Of a stretch of 32,131 nt of DNA, positions 1 to 7,387 are shown piece by piece. The notes under the pieces were generated by a model that saw only the letters and a program-made list of their open reading frames with translations, was not told the origin of the DNA and did not search any database. Position numbers and translations under genes: made by a program. This DNA is from Pseudomonadota bacterium. Its GTDB lineage: Bacteria > Pseudomonadota > Alphaproteobacteria > Kiloniellales > J153. Within the stretch, counting starts at the first letter, position 1; every line of letters starts with the position of its first letter. The DNA lies in assembly GCA_022572685.1 (NCBI GenBank), contig JACZVL010000012.1, positions 1 through 32,131 on the forward strand, given 5' to 3'.

Positions 1-305
1 TTGCCGGAGAATCCGGTCGTCTCGGCAATATGCTCAACCACAGTTCTCAGCCCGGAGTCAGTGAGCGTGACCATGATGGTGCCCGAACCGTTCGTGAACG
101 GCGGTGTCGCGGTGAGAACACCCGTCTCGTCGCCGCTCGCGAGGGTCACACTCCTCGGCCCGGCGCCCGCGAAGATGAGAGCCGCCGCCAGAGCCGCCAA
201 CGCACTTTTCGCGGGCGCGAAGACGCGTTTTCCGCGCCCGCGAGAAAACACGCCCGCGCGGAGCAAAAAAAGTAAAAACCGGAATGCTCGAGCCGAGTAC
301 TCCAT
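1..305 (-). CDS. Partial exported protein of unknown function (C-terminus off left edge)
   Basis: An open minus-strand frame enters from the left edge and can start at ATG 305 or GTG 251; neither has a convincing ribosome-binding site. From the ATG the product has a hydrophobic stretch (RFLLFLL), a basic stretch (RGRGKR) and then a second hydrophobic run (ALAALAAALIFAGA), which reads as a signal peptide. Starting at the GTG would give the more typical basic-then-hydrophobic signal peptide. The mature part seen is rich in Thr, Ser and Gly (for example TLASGDETGVLTATPPFTNG), as in many secreted beta-rich proteins. I do not recognise the family. The complementary plus-strand frame is also open but lacks any protein-like organisation, so I prefer the minus strand. 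No neighbour suggests a role. Confidence 0.4.
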   Translation of the reverse strand, partial: MEYSARAFRFLLFLLRAGVFSRGRGKRVFAPAKSALAALAAALIFAGAGPRSVTLASGDETGVLTATPPFTNGSGTIMVTLTDSGLRTVVEHIAETTGFSG

Positions 306-668
306 ACCGCCAGATTAAATTCAACTCGCACCGGCGACATGTGGCCCAGAACGCACTCACGCGCGTGACACACCCACACGCGAAGTTGCGTCAACGTGCA
401 ACCGGACGACCCGCCTTCGACCGGACAACTGACAGATGCAGCAGACGCTCCGCCGGAAATCTGGCGCCGGCCCCTGCTTGCCGCGCTGCGCTGGAGTTCT
501 TTTCACACGGATCGCGGCAAATGCGGTAATCGGCTGTATCACGCGCGCCAGTGACGAAACACTTAGCTAGAAAATCTCAAACACCGGGTAGATGCATACA
601 CGCATCCGTGTTAACGTCGGTCTCGCCGATTAGCGCGCGGCGCGAACGCGCCCACCGATAAATGGGGG
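306..668. other. Non-coding stretch upstream of the AhpD-like gene
   Basis: No gene is supported here; the short open frames have no ribosome-binding site, family resemblance or coding-like codon use. The part from about 530 to 620 is more AT-rich than the surroundings and may carry the promoter of the rightward gene. Small dyads are visible (GTTGC 385-389 with GCAAC 398-402; GATGC 591-595 with GCATC 602-606), but nothing marks them as functional. No tRNA-like fold was recognised. Confidence 0.5.
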
Positions 669-674
669 ATGGCG

Positions 675-1046
675 ATGACTAGACAAGACGCATTAGACGA
701 GATTGTGCAGACCCTTGGGGCGGTGCCCAGTTGGATCCAGGACCTGCCCGAAGATCTGATGGAGCACCAGTGGGCCGTAACCAGATGGTTCCTCGGCGAT
801 TCAGCGTTGTCCGCACGGGACAAGGCGCTGGCCGCATACGGAGCCGCGGCGGCCAATCAATGCCAGTATTGAATTGCCTTTCATACTGAGCAGTTAAGGC
901 TCAGTGGGATGTCCGAAGAGCAGATTCGCGACGCCGCTGCTTCTGCGCGAGGACCAGGTGCTCGAGCTGAACTGCGTGTGGAACACGGAGGCGCGAGACG
1001 ATTTCACCCGCTGGGGCGAGGGCAGCGACGACGCGTTTCAACATAG
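675..1046 (+). CDS. AhpD/carboxymuconolactone-decarboxylase-like protein, candidate selenoprotein (CxxU)
   Basis: Reading through an in-frame TGA at 870-872 gives 123 residues, near the usual length of small AhpD-like thiol peroxidases. Before the TGA the frame matches the family: an N-terminal helix (residues 4-14), then LSARDKALAAYGAAAANQCQY (residues 46-65, quoted here as two overlapping parts: LSARDKALAAYG and YGAAAANQCQY). After it comes IAFHTEQLRLSGMSEEQIRD. The family active site is C-x2-C-x3-H; here it is Cys63-Gln-Tyr-TGA66-x3-His70, so the TGA takes the place of the resolving cysteine. A hairpin at 885-905 has the geometry of a bacterial SECIS. GGGGG at 664-668 lies 6 nt before ATG 675; ATG 669 is an alternative. 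After about position 945 similarity fades, and the +1 frame has more typical codon use (ending in an Asp-Asp-Phe pattern), so a frameshift near 940-950 is possible. If TGA is a true stop, this is a pseudogene of 65 codons. Confidence 0.55.
885..905 (+). promoter_or_regulatory. SECIS-like hairpin downstream of in-frame TGA
   Basis: ACTGAGC (885-891) pairs perfectly with GCTCAGT (899-905), leaving a 7-nt loop AGTTAAG. The loop begins 19 nt after the TGA and has G at its second position followed by T. Bacterial SECIS elements are described as stem-loops just 3' of UGA with a G in the first loop positions; the E. coli fdhF element has 17 nt between UGA and its AGGUCU loop. A T-G wobble and further pairs (882 with 908, 881 with 909) may extend the lower stem. 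The bulged U of the E. coli element is not evident. Confidence 0.45.
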
Positions 1047-1098
1047 GTTCCTCCCCAAACAAGACCGTGGCGTGCAAGGTTTCGCCGGCCGGCCGCCG

Positions 1099-1515
1099 TT
1101 ACGATCCAGACTCCGCCGGAAGCCGCGCGAGCATCACGCCGAACAGGCCCCAGAAGTGATCCTCGCCGGAATAGCCGACGATGCGTCCGATTTCACGGCC
1201 GCCATCCATCAGAACGAAGGTCGGCGTGTAGATGATGTCGGGCAGCGCGGCCAGCTCGGGCGGACGCGGATCGCCGATGTCGAGCCGCCGCAGCGGCGCG
1301 GTCCGCCCCTCCGCGGTCTTGTGGTAGATGATCCCGACCTCAACGTCCCAGGCCATGCACCACGGGCAGCCCAGGGCCTCGAACATGACCAGCTCGGCCG
1401 CCTGGGCGCTCCCCGGGGCGCTCCCCGGGGCGCTCCAGGGCGCCGCAAACAGAAAAGCCAGGGCCAACGCCCCGGACACCGCCAATCTAGCGAAGGATTT
1501 TCGCCGGTCCGGCAT
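1099..1515 (-). CDS. soxS: SoxS-like periplasmic thioredoxin
   Basis: A 138-residue protein starting at ATG 1515 (MPDRRKSFARLA), followed by a hydrophobic signal peptide and a short Ser-Ala-Pro-Gly repeat, then a thioredoxin fold. The active site is GCPWC and the cis-proline region is YTPTFVLMDGG. SoxS proteins are periplasmic thioredoxins linked to the Sox thiosulfate-oxidation system, where they keep SoxY in its reduced, active form. The gene lies at the edge of the sox region, divergent from soxW. The signal-peptide end is encoded by near-identical 12-bp repeats (about 1407-1440). Longer starts (up to 1644) add a sequence without signal-peptide character and were not used. Confidence 0.75.
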   Translation of the reverse strand: MPDRRKSFARLAVSGALALAFLFAAPWSAPGSAPGSAQAAELVMFEALGCPWCMAWDVEVGIIYHKTAEGRTAPLRRLDIGDPRPPELAALPDIIYTPTFVLMDGGREIGRIVGYSGEDHFWGLFGVMLARLPAESGS

Positions 1516-1553
1516 GGACAACTGCGCTCCCCAAGGGTAGTATTTTCCAACAC

Positions 1554-1631
1554 TTGCGCGTCGCGGAATATATGGCCCGGATGGTGCCCGAGGCGGCCCT
1601 CGAATACAAGGACGCCATCGACCGAATGTGA
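1554..1631 (+). other. Possible short ORF or gene remnant between soxS and soxW
   Basis: The frame from TTG 1554 to TGA 1629-1631 encodes LRVAEYMARMVPEAALEYKD followed by AIDRM. It has strongly coding-like third-position GC and looks like an amphipathic helical protein end. Upstream in the same frame the sequence runs into the antisense of soxS. It has no clear ribosome-binding site. It could be the remains of a displaced gene or a leader peptide; I cannot tell which. Confidence 0.25.
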
Positions 1632-1713
1632 CCGCGCCGGCCACCCCGACGACTGACTCCCCGGGGCCGGAGGGTGAGGATTGAAAGGCTTACAGCCGGA
1701 GGAGGAGCGACCC

Positions 1714-2361
1714 ATGATGGATAGGCGGCAGTTCGGAATAACGGCCCTGGCGGCCGGGCTCGGCGCCGGGATCGCGGGCGGGCTCACGGGCGCGGCCGGC
1801 CGTGCGGATGCGGCCACCGACCGCATCGAGCCCATCCTGGGCGAGGACGGCATATACCGTCAATCCTGGTTCGTGAACTCCTTCCTGGACCTCAAGGAGG
1901 ACTTGGCCGAGGGGGCCGAGGAAGGCAAGCGCTTCGTGGTGATATGGGAGCAGCGCGGCTGCCCCTACTGCCGGGAGACCCACATGGTCAACTTCGCCCG
2001 GCCCGAGATCAACCGGTACATCCGGGAGAACTTCGCGGTCCTGCAGCTCGATCTCTGGGGCTCGCGCGAGGTCACCGACTTCGACGGCGAGACCCTGGAG
2101 GAGCGGGCGCTGGCGCGCAAGTGGCGCATCGTGTTCACCCCGACCATCATGTTCTTCGCCGATGGCGTGGCCAAGGTCGAGGGCAAGACCGGCGCCGAGG
2201 CCGAAATCGTCCGCATGCCCGGCTATTTCAGGCCGTTCCACTTCATCTCCATGTTCGAATACGTCAAGGAGAGCGCCTACGAGCGCCAGCACTTCCAGAA
2301 GTTTCTCCAGGCCAAGGGCGACCGCATGCGCGCCCAGGGCGTCGAGGTCAATCTCTGGTAA
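1714..2361 (+). CDS. soxW: SoxW-type thioredoxin-like protein, Tat-exported
   Basis: 215 residues. The start ATG 1714 is preceded by GGAGGAG. The N-terminus (MMDRRQFGITALAAGLGAGI) has a twin-arginine-like signal, so the protein is probably periplasmic. The thioredoxin active site is CPYC at residues 83-86 and the cis-proline loop is FTPTIMFF. The long acidic segment between signal and fold and the C-terminal extension match SoxW rather than small thioredoxins. SoxW is thought to reduce Sox proteins with electrons supplied by SoxV (CcdA), which is encoded nearby on the other strand. It is transcribed towards soxT and ends 62 bp before that gene's stop codon. Confidence 0.8.
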   Translation: MMDRRQFGITALAAGLGAGIAGGLTGAAGRADAATDRIEPILGEDGIYRQSWFVNSFLDLKEDLAEGAEEGKRFVVIWEQRGCPYCRETHMVNFARPEINRYIRENFAVLQLDLWGSREVTDFDGETLEERALARKWRIVFTPTIMFFADGVAKVEGKTGAEAEIVRMPGYFRPFHFISMFEYVKESAYERQHFQKFLQAKGDRMRAQGVEVNLW

Positions 2362-2403
2362 GCTGATCCACCGGATCGTCGACCGGCCCGCCCCCGGCCC
2401 GCC

Positions 2404-2426
2404 CCCGGCTTGCGGCGCCGGGTTTA
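2404..2426 (+). terminator. Weak terminator-like hairpin after soxW
   Basis: CCCGGC (2404-2409) can pair with GCCGGG (2417-2422) around a 7-nt loop, followed only by TTTA. It lies in the gap between the convergent soxW and soxT stop codons, next to a duplicated GGCCCGCCCCC stretch. The T-tract is short, so this is tentative. Confidence 0.25.
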
Positions 2427-3527
2427 GCCGCGCGCCAGGATCGCCTTGAAGGCGCCGCCGAAGCTGCCCTCCTCCAGATACTTCATGCCGAAGGCGCCGC
2501 CGGCGACGATCGACACCAGCGCGATCACCGAGCCGATCGCCAGCGTCGACAGCCCGGTGACGCCCTGCCCGATGGTGCAGCCGAGCGCCATGATCCCGCC
2601 CATGCCCATCAAGGCGCCGCCGATCATGTGGCGCTGCATGTCGCCCGCGTCCAGGAAGGCTTCGATCCGGAACTGACCGCTCGCCTTGGCCGCCAGGAAG
2701 CCGCCGGCGATGACGCCGCCGACCACCGCGATCCCGAAGTCGATGGTCGAACCGGTGAAGGTCATGAGGTACTGGATCGCGTTGCCCGCCGGCGCGACGA
2801 AGGTGTAGGAGGTGAGCGGCAAGGGCTCGAACTCGTCGTACCCGATGACGCCGGTGGCGTACCAGCCGGCCGGCACCAGGGCGCCGAGGATGAGACCGGT
2901 GGCGATGTCGCGCTTTGATCCGCGGAACGCGGCGCTGCTGAAGCAGAACCACAGCAGCCCGCCGGCCAACACCACGACGGTCGCGCCGCGGGCCGCCGCC
3001 TCGGGCAGGCCGAGGAGCGCGCTCAGGATGTCCGGAATCCCCTGGCTCTCCAGGCCCAGGGCCTCCAGATCGAGGTTGCTGAAACCCTCGATCTGGACCC
3101 GCGCCATGCCGGTGAGGCCGCGCAGGGTCATGTAGGCGAAGATGCCCATAAACAGAATCGCGATCACCGATTTCAGGTTGCCGCCGCCGATCCGGACCAG
3201 GGCCTTGTTGGCGCAGCCGCCGGTCATGGTCATGCCGAAGCCGAACACCAGCCCGCCCAGGATCGCCCCCAACCAGCCCAGGTTGGTGGTCAGGTAGATG
3301 GTTTCGCCGAGCTCGACGGTCTCGCTCACCTGCAGGGCCTGGCTGCCCAGGACCGCCACCGCGATGGCCAGCATCCAGGCGCGGAAGCGGTTCCAGTCGC
3401 CCATCAACACGATGTCCGAGATCGAGCCCATGGTGCAGAAGTTGCTGCGCTGGACGGTAATCCCAAAAACCAGGCCGAGGCCGAAGCCCAGGCTGGCGAC
3501 GACGGTGGTGATGGGCAGGTCTTCCAT
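2424..3527 (-). CDS. soxT: YeeE/YedE-family thiosulfate/sulfur transporter (SoxT-like)
   Basis: 367 residues with about ten hydrophobic segments, an inner-membrane protein of the YeeE/YedE family. Family cysteines are present in three motifs: NFCTMGS near the N-terminus, GGCANKALVR in the middle and GCTIGQGVTG near the C-terminus. In the characterised YeeE/TsuA transporter such cysteines line the path for thiosulfate. The gene is last in the leftward sox cluster, 88 bp after soxV, consistent with uptake or exchange of sulfur compounds for the Sox or assimilation pathways. The exact substrate cannot be read from sequence. Confidence 0.85.
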   Translation of the reverse strand: MEDLPITTVVASLGFGLGLVFGITVQRSNFCTMGSISDIVLMGDWNRFRAWMLAIAVAVLGSQALQVSETVELGETIYLTTNLGWLGAILGGLVFGFGMTMTGGCANKALVRIGGGNLKSVIAILFMGIFAYMTLRGLTGMARVQIEGFSNLDLEALGLESQGIPDILSALLGLPEAAARGATVVVLAGGLLWFCFSSAAFRGSKRDIATGLILGALVPAGWYATGVIGYDEFEPLPLTSYTFVAPAGNAIQYLMTFTGSTIDFGIAVVGGVIAGGFLAAKASGQFRIEAFLDAGDMQRHMIGGALMGMGGIMALGCTIGQGVTGLSTLAIGSVIALVSIVAGGAFGMKYLEEGSFGGAFKAILARG

Positions 3528-3615
3528 CGGGTGCGGCTCTCCTCGCTCTCAGGTCTCGCGCCGACGCCATCTCACATGTTTGGGCCGTTGGGGGAAAATC
3601 AAGACGGGGCGATGG

Positions 3616-4359
3616 CTAACCGATCCTGCCGAGGCTGGGGAAGGTGTCCAAGATCCAGAATGCGATCTCGCTCATGGATCCGGTGATGAACAGGATGCCG
3701 GTGATCACCAGGGCGACGCCGAGCACCCGCTCGACGGTCCGCACGCCGCCGCGGAAGCGGCGCATGAACTTGAGGAACGGCCCGGCGGCGAAGGCGGCGG
3801 CCAGGAACGGCACGCCGAGGCCGGCCGAGTAGGTGGCGAGCAGGGAAGTGCCCTGCCAGATCGATTCCTCGGTGCCGGCGACGAACAGCACGGCGGCCAG
3901 CACCGGCCCGACGCAGGGGGTCCAGCCGAAGGCGAAGGCGAGCCCGACCACATAGGCGCCGGCGATCCCGGCCGGCTTGCTGTCGATGTGAAAGCGCACC
4001 TCGCGGAACAACAGCGCGATGCGGAACACGCCCAGGAAATGCAGCCCGAGCACGATAATCACCACGCCGGCGATCTTGGCCAGCACGTCGAGATACTGGG
4101 CGACGAACTGGCCGACGAAGGTCGCGGTGGCGCCGAGCGCGATGAACACCGTGGAGAAGCCCAGCACGAAGGCGAGCGCGGCCCAGAACACGCGCCGCGA
4201 GGACGCGGTCCGGGCGGACTGCTCCTCGGCCAGCTGCTCGACGGTCATGCCGCCCAGATAGCACAGGTAGGGCGGCACCAGCGGCAGAACGCAGGGTGAG
4301 AGGAAGCTGAGCAGGCCGGCGATGAAGGCGCCGCCGTAGGTGATATCGAACTCGCCCAT
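3616..4359 (-). CDS. soxV: SoxV/CcdA-family thiol-disulfide electron transporter
   Basis: 247 residues with six hydrophobic segments, an inner-membrane CcdA/DsbD-type protein. The two redox cysteines lie in the expected motifs: FLSPCVLPLVPPY in the first segment and GWTPCVGPVLA in the fourth. SoxV moves electrons from cytoplasmic thioredoxin to periplasmic SoxW and SoxS, which keep the SoxY carrier reduced. It starts 16 bp after the soxB stop and is followed by soxT, so the three are probably co-transcribed. By sequence alone it could also serve cytochrome c maturation; the gene context favours Sox. Confidence 0.88.
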   Translation of the reverse strand: MGEFDITYGGAFIAGLLSFLSPCVLPLVPPYLCYLGGMTVEQLAEEQSARTASSRRVFWAALAFVLGFSTVFIALGATATFVGQFVAQYLDVLAKIAGVVIIVLGLHFLGVFRIALLFREVRFHIDSKPAGIAGAYVVGLAFAFGWTPCVGPVLAAVLFVAGTEESIWQGTSLLATYSAGLGVPFLAAAFAAGPFLKFMRRFRGGVRTVERVLGVALVITGILFITGSMSEIAFWILDTFPSLGRIG

Positions 4360-4375
4360 CCGGCCTCATGCCCCC

Positions 4376-6076
4376 TCAGGAATTCACGATCCTGACCGTC
4401 TGGTTCTCGGGAATATCGACCACCCGATGGCGCTCGATATGGCGCGCCAGGACGTCGTAGACCGGCGGCCCCTCGGTCCCCTCGTTGACCGAGGCCCAGC
4501 CGGAAACCATGTAGCTCTTGTCCGCCTCGATCGGCTGGCCGGTGCGGATCAGGGTCATCTCGGAGATGCGCTGGCCGATCGGCTTGGCGATATCGATGGC
4601 GTAGGCCATGCCGCCGACCCGCACCATGTCCCCGCCCTGCTGATAGTAGGGATCGGGATTGAACAGGTTGTCGGCCACGTCCTCGAGGATTTCCTTCAGG
4701 AAGGCGCCGGTGAACTCGGTCCGGTAGGCGTTGGGATAGGTGATGGCGGTCTGGCTGTAGATGTCCTCGACCGTGATGTCCTGCCCCGGCAGCAGGGTGG
4801 CGCCCCAGCGGAAGCCCGGCGAGAGCGCGATCTCGGCGTCGCGTTCCTCGATCAGCGCGCGGCAGATCAGGTCGTCGAAGGTGCCGTTGAAGTTGCCGCG
4901 CCGATACAACAGGCCCTCGGTGCGCCCGAGCACCCGGCTGAGTTCGGTGTCAAAGGGGGCGCGGATCTTGCCGACCAGCGCCGCCATCTCCGGGTCCGGC
5001 GCGATGGCGTCGGACAACACCGGGATCAGCCGGAAGCGGTAGCCGGTGACGCGGCCGTTCCCGACCTCGAGATCCAGCCGCGACAGGAACTTGCCGTGCG
5101 AGCCCGAGGAAATCATCAGGGTGCCGTCGATCTCGAGCGCGACCGGCACCGCGTCGTGGGTATGGGCGCTGAGCAGCACGTCGAGGCCCTCGATCCGCCC
5201 GGCCAGCTTGCGGTCGGTGTCGAAGCCGTTGTGGCTGAGCAGCACCACCAGCCCGGCACCCTCGGCGCGGGCCCGCTCGACCCGCTTGCGGACCAGATTC
5301 TCCCGGATGCCGAACGACCAGTTCGGTATCTTGTAGCGCGGATGGGCCACCGGCGTGTAGGGGAAGGCCTGGCCGATCACCACGATCTTGACGCCGCCGC
5401 GCACGAAGGTGGCGGTCGCGTCGAAGACCTCCTCGTCCCACTCGGTGTCGCGCACGTTGCCGGCCAGGAACGGGAACCCGAGTTCGCCGATCAGCTCCTC
5501 GACCCGCTCGGTGCCGTAGGTGAATTCCCAATGGGCGGTCATGACCTCGACGCCGAGCGCGTTCATGACCTCGACCATGTCCGCGCCCCGGGTCGCGAGC
5601 GAGGTGTAGGAGCCCTGCCAGGTATCGCCGCCGTCGAGCAGCAGGGTCTTGCCCGGCCGCTCGGCGCGGACCGCTCCGATCAGGGTCGCCAAGCGGTCGA
5701 CGCCGCCGACCTTGCCGTAGGCACTGGCCAGGGCCGCGTAGTTCTCCGATGTCAGGGCGTGGGCCTCGGCGGTGCCCGCCGCCATCCCGAACTCGCGCAG
5801 GAAATCGCCGCCGGTGAGGTGGGGCAACTTACCGCGCGCGGCGCCGACCCCGATGTTGACCGAGGGCTCGCGGAAGTAGAGCGGCACGAGCTGGGCGTGG
5901 ATGTCGGCAAAGTGCAGCAGGGTGACCTGGCCCAGCGGCTCGAAGCGCAGCAGATCGTCCTGGGTGACCTTTTGCTGAGCCAGCGCCCGGTTCAGCCCGG
6001 ACCCTGCGCCGGTGAGCACGCCGGGGAGCGCGACGGTCGCGGCAGCCAGTTGGAGGAGATCGCGGCGGTTCAGCAT
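4376..6076 (-). CDS. soxB: Thiosulfohydrolase SoxB
   Basis: 566 residues, the usual SoxB length. The start at 6076 gives MLNRRDLLQLAAATVALPGV, a Tat-like signal, so the enzyme acts in the periplasm. It belongs to the 5'-nucleotidase-like dimanganese hydrolases: the metal-binding motifs HFADIHAQ (Asp58, His60), GGDTWQGS, HWEFTYG, SHNGFDTDRK and SAHTHDA are all present. SoxB hydrolytically releases sulfate from the sulfonate attached to SoxY. The upstream frame extension to 6271 overlaps soxA and was rejected. The start has only a distant GGAG. A terminator-like hairpin lies between soxA and soxB. Confidence 0.95.
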   Translation of the reverse strand: MLNRRDLLQLAAATVALPGVLTGAGSGLNRALAQQKVTQDDLLRFEPLGQVTLLHFADIHAQLVPLYFREPSVNIGVGAARGKLPHLTGGDFLREFGMAAGTAEAHALTSENYAALASAYGKVGGVDRLATLIGAVRAERPGKTLLLDGGDTWQGSYTSLATRGADMVEVMNALGVEVMTAHWEFTYGTERVEELIGELGFPFLAGNVRDTEWDEEVFDATATFVRGGVKIVVIGQAFPYTPVAHPRYKIPNWSFGIRENLVRKRVERARAEGAGLVVLLSHNGFDTDRKLAGRIEGLDVLLSAHTHDAVPVALEIDGTLMISSGSHGKFLSRLDLEVGNGRVTGYRFRLIPVLSDAIAPDPEMAALVGKIRAPFDTELSRVLGRTEGLLYRRGNFNGTFDDLICRALIEERDAEIALSPGFRWGATLLPGQDITVEDIYSQTAITYPNAYRTEFTGAFLKEILEDVADNLFNPDPYYQQGGDMVRVGGMAYAIDIAKPIGQRISEMTLIRTGQPIEADKSYMVSGWASVNEGTEGPPVYDVLARHIERHRVVDIPENQTVRIVNS

Positions 6077-6100
6077 CTTGGTAAAAACTCCATCGTGCCG

Positions 6101-6140
6101 GATAAAAGAAAGGGGATGCGCGGCTTCCGCATCCCCTTTC
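6101..6140 (-). terminator. Rho-independent-type hairpin between soxA and soxB
   Basis: On the minus strand a 13-bp perfect stem (positions 6140-6128 paired with 6120-6108) closes a 7-nt loop and is followed by TTTTATC. It begins 37 nt after the soxA stop codon and 31 nt before the soxB start. It could end part of the soxXYZA transcripts, lowering soxB-V-T expression, or protect a processed 3' end. Confidence 0.7.
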
Positions 6141-6176
6141 CGGATTGGTCGTCGCCATTCCGAGGAAAGACTTAGT

Positions 6177-6983
6177 TTACATTCGAACCCCCGGCGTTTC
6201 CACCGGCAGGCCCATGCCGCGGTTGGCCACGAACAGCTCCAGGTTGACGTATTCGTCGGAACCGTAGCCATAGGGCGCGGCCCGGACCTGCTTGTTACAG
6301 CCGCGGAACCTGCGGTGCAGGGAGCCCAGCTTCTGCCACTTCAGGCGATAGAGCGGGAAGCCGTTGCTCTGCCCCTGGGAGAGCAGATTGGCGCGGATCA
6401 TGTTGCCCGCGTTGCCTTCGTGACAGTTGGCGCAGGCCATGTCGAGCTGGCCGCGGCGCTGGAAGTAGAACGCCTTGCCCTTCTCGTAGAACGGCGCCAT
6501 GGGCCCGTCGATCTGGACCTGAACCGGCATGCCGCGCGACTGGCTCTTGACGTAGGCCGTCATGCCCAGGAGCTCGCGCGATTCGTACTTCCATGCCTTG
6601 GCTTGCATGTTGTCCACGCGGCACTTGTTGATGCGCTGCTCCAGATTGATCGGCTTGCCCAGCTCCGCGTTATAGACGGGGTAGCGGGCGCCGACGCCCT
6701 TCATGGTGTCCTCGGCGGCGCCGTGGCAGTCCGAACAGGCCTTGCCGGCGTCGCCGCTCGGGTCCTCCCACAACTCGACCGCGTAATCGACCCAGAGGAA
6801 CGCCGGGTTCGCGAAATCGTCGTCCTGGATCGCCTGGGTCTCGGGCGTGGCAAAGGTGTAGCCGGTCCGCAGATCCCCGACGAAATACTTGGCCATCTTG
6901 CCGTCGCCCTGGGCAAGCACCGCGCCGTACGCGCCGATGAACAGGCCGAATCCCAGTACCACCGCTATCGGACGCCACCGCAT
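6177..6983 (-). CDS. soxA: Diheme cytochrome c SoxA (L-cysteine S-thiosulfotransferase subunit)
   Basis: 268 residues with an N-terminal signal peptide (MRWRPIAVVLGFGLFIGAYG) after a GGGAGAG ribosome-binding site. Two haem c attachment sites are present, CSDCH at 83-87 and CANCH at 184-188, so this is the diheme form. Cys121 and Cys229 (in RGCNKQ) sit where the family has cysteine haem ligands; the latter is the active-site cysteine that becomes a persulfide. With SoxX it forms the SoxAX complex, which oxidatively couples thiosulfate to the SoxY carrier cysteine in the periplasm. It is the last gene before the intercistronic hairpin. Confidence 0.95.
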   Translation of the reverse strand: MRWRPIAVVLGFGLFIGAYGAVLAQGDGKMAKYFVGDLRTGYTFATPETQAIQDDDFANPAFLWVDYAVELWEDPSGDAGKACSDCHGAAEDTMKGVGARYPVYNAELGKPINLEQRINKCRVDNMQAKAWKYESRELLGMTAYVKSQSRGMPVQVQIDGPMAPFYEKGKAFYFQRRGQLDMACANCHEGNAGNMIRANLLSQGQSNGFPLYRLKWQKLGSLHRRFRGCNKQVRAAPYGYGSDEYVNLELFVANRGMGLPVETPGVRM

Positions 6984-7032
6984 GATGGTCTCTCCCTTCC
7001 CTCGGTTTTTCGTTTTGTTGTTATTCTTGACT

Positions 7033-7365
7033 TCACTGCACCGTGATTTTCGCCGACTTGGTATATGTCGAGCCCTCGTCGTCCACCCAGGTGAACTCCA
7101 AGGTGCCGCTTTCCGTGGCCACCGTGTTGAACGCCATATAGGGGTTGGTCGAGATCGCCGGGTGCCAATCGGCGCTGAACACCTCGACACCGTTATAGGT
7201 GCAGGTGAACTTGTTGATGATCATGCGCGGGATCTTCTCGCCGGTTTTATTGTCCTTGCGCTGACCGCTTTCCATCTTGTGCGAGATCAGGGTCTTGATC
7301 TCGATGATTTCGCCCTTGGCCGCCGTCTTGGGCACCTTCACCCGCGGCTTGACATTCTTTGCCAT
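7033..7365 (-). CDS. soxZ: Sulfur carrier complex subunit SoxZ
   Basis: 110 residues, full length for SoxZ, with no signal peptide, as is usual: SoxZ is exported bound to SoxY. The protein is an immunoglobulin-like beta sandwich; SHKMESGQRKD and FTWVDDEGS are family-typical segments. SoxZ pairs with SoxY to present the carrier arm to SoxAX and SoxB. It begins 22 bp after the soxY stop and is preceded by an AGGGAGAAG ribosome-binding site, in the order soxY-soxZ-soxA. Confidence 0.95.
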   Translation of the reverse strand: MAKNVKPRVKVPKTAAKGEIIEIKTLISHKMESGQRKDNKTGEKIPRMIINKFTCTYNGVEVFSADWHPAISTNPYMAFNTVATESGTLEFTWVDDEGSTYTKSAKITVQ

Positions 7366-7387
7366 TCGTCTTCTCCCTTGCCCGCGC

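Noticed and set aside
306-668. Upstream gap considered for tRNA-Sec (selC) or another RNA gene
   Set aside because: No cloverleaf or T-arm consensus was found; only small dyads are present.
904-1656. A 250-residue plus-strand frame starting in the AhpD-like gene
   Set aside because: Beyond about 1080 it is the antisense of soxS. Only the first part could belong to the AhpD-like gene through a frameshift.
1690-3570. A 626-residue minus-strand frame across soxW and soxT
   Set aside because: Arg/Gly/Pro-rich shadow with no domain; soxW and soxT explain the region.
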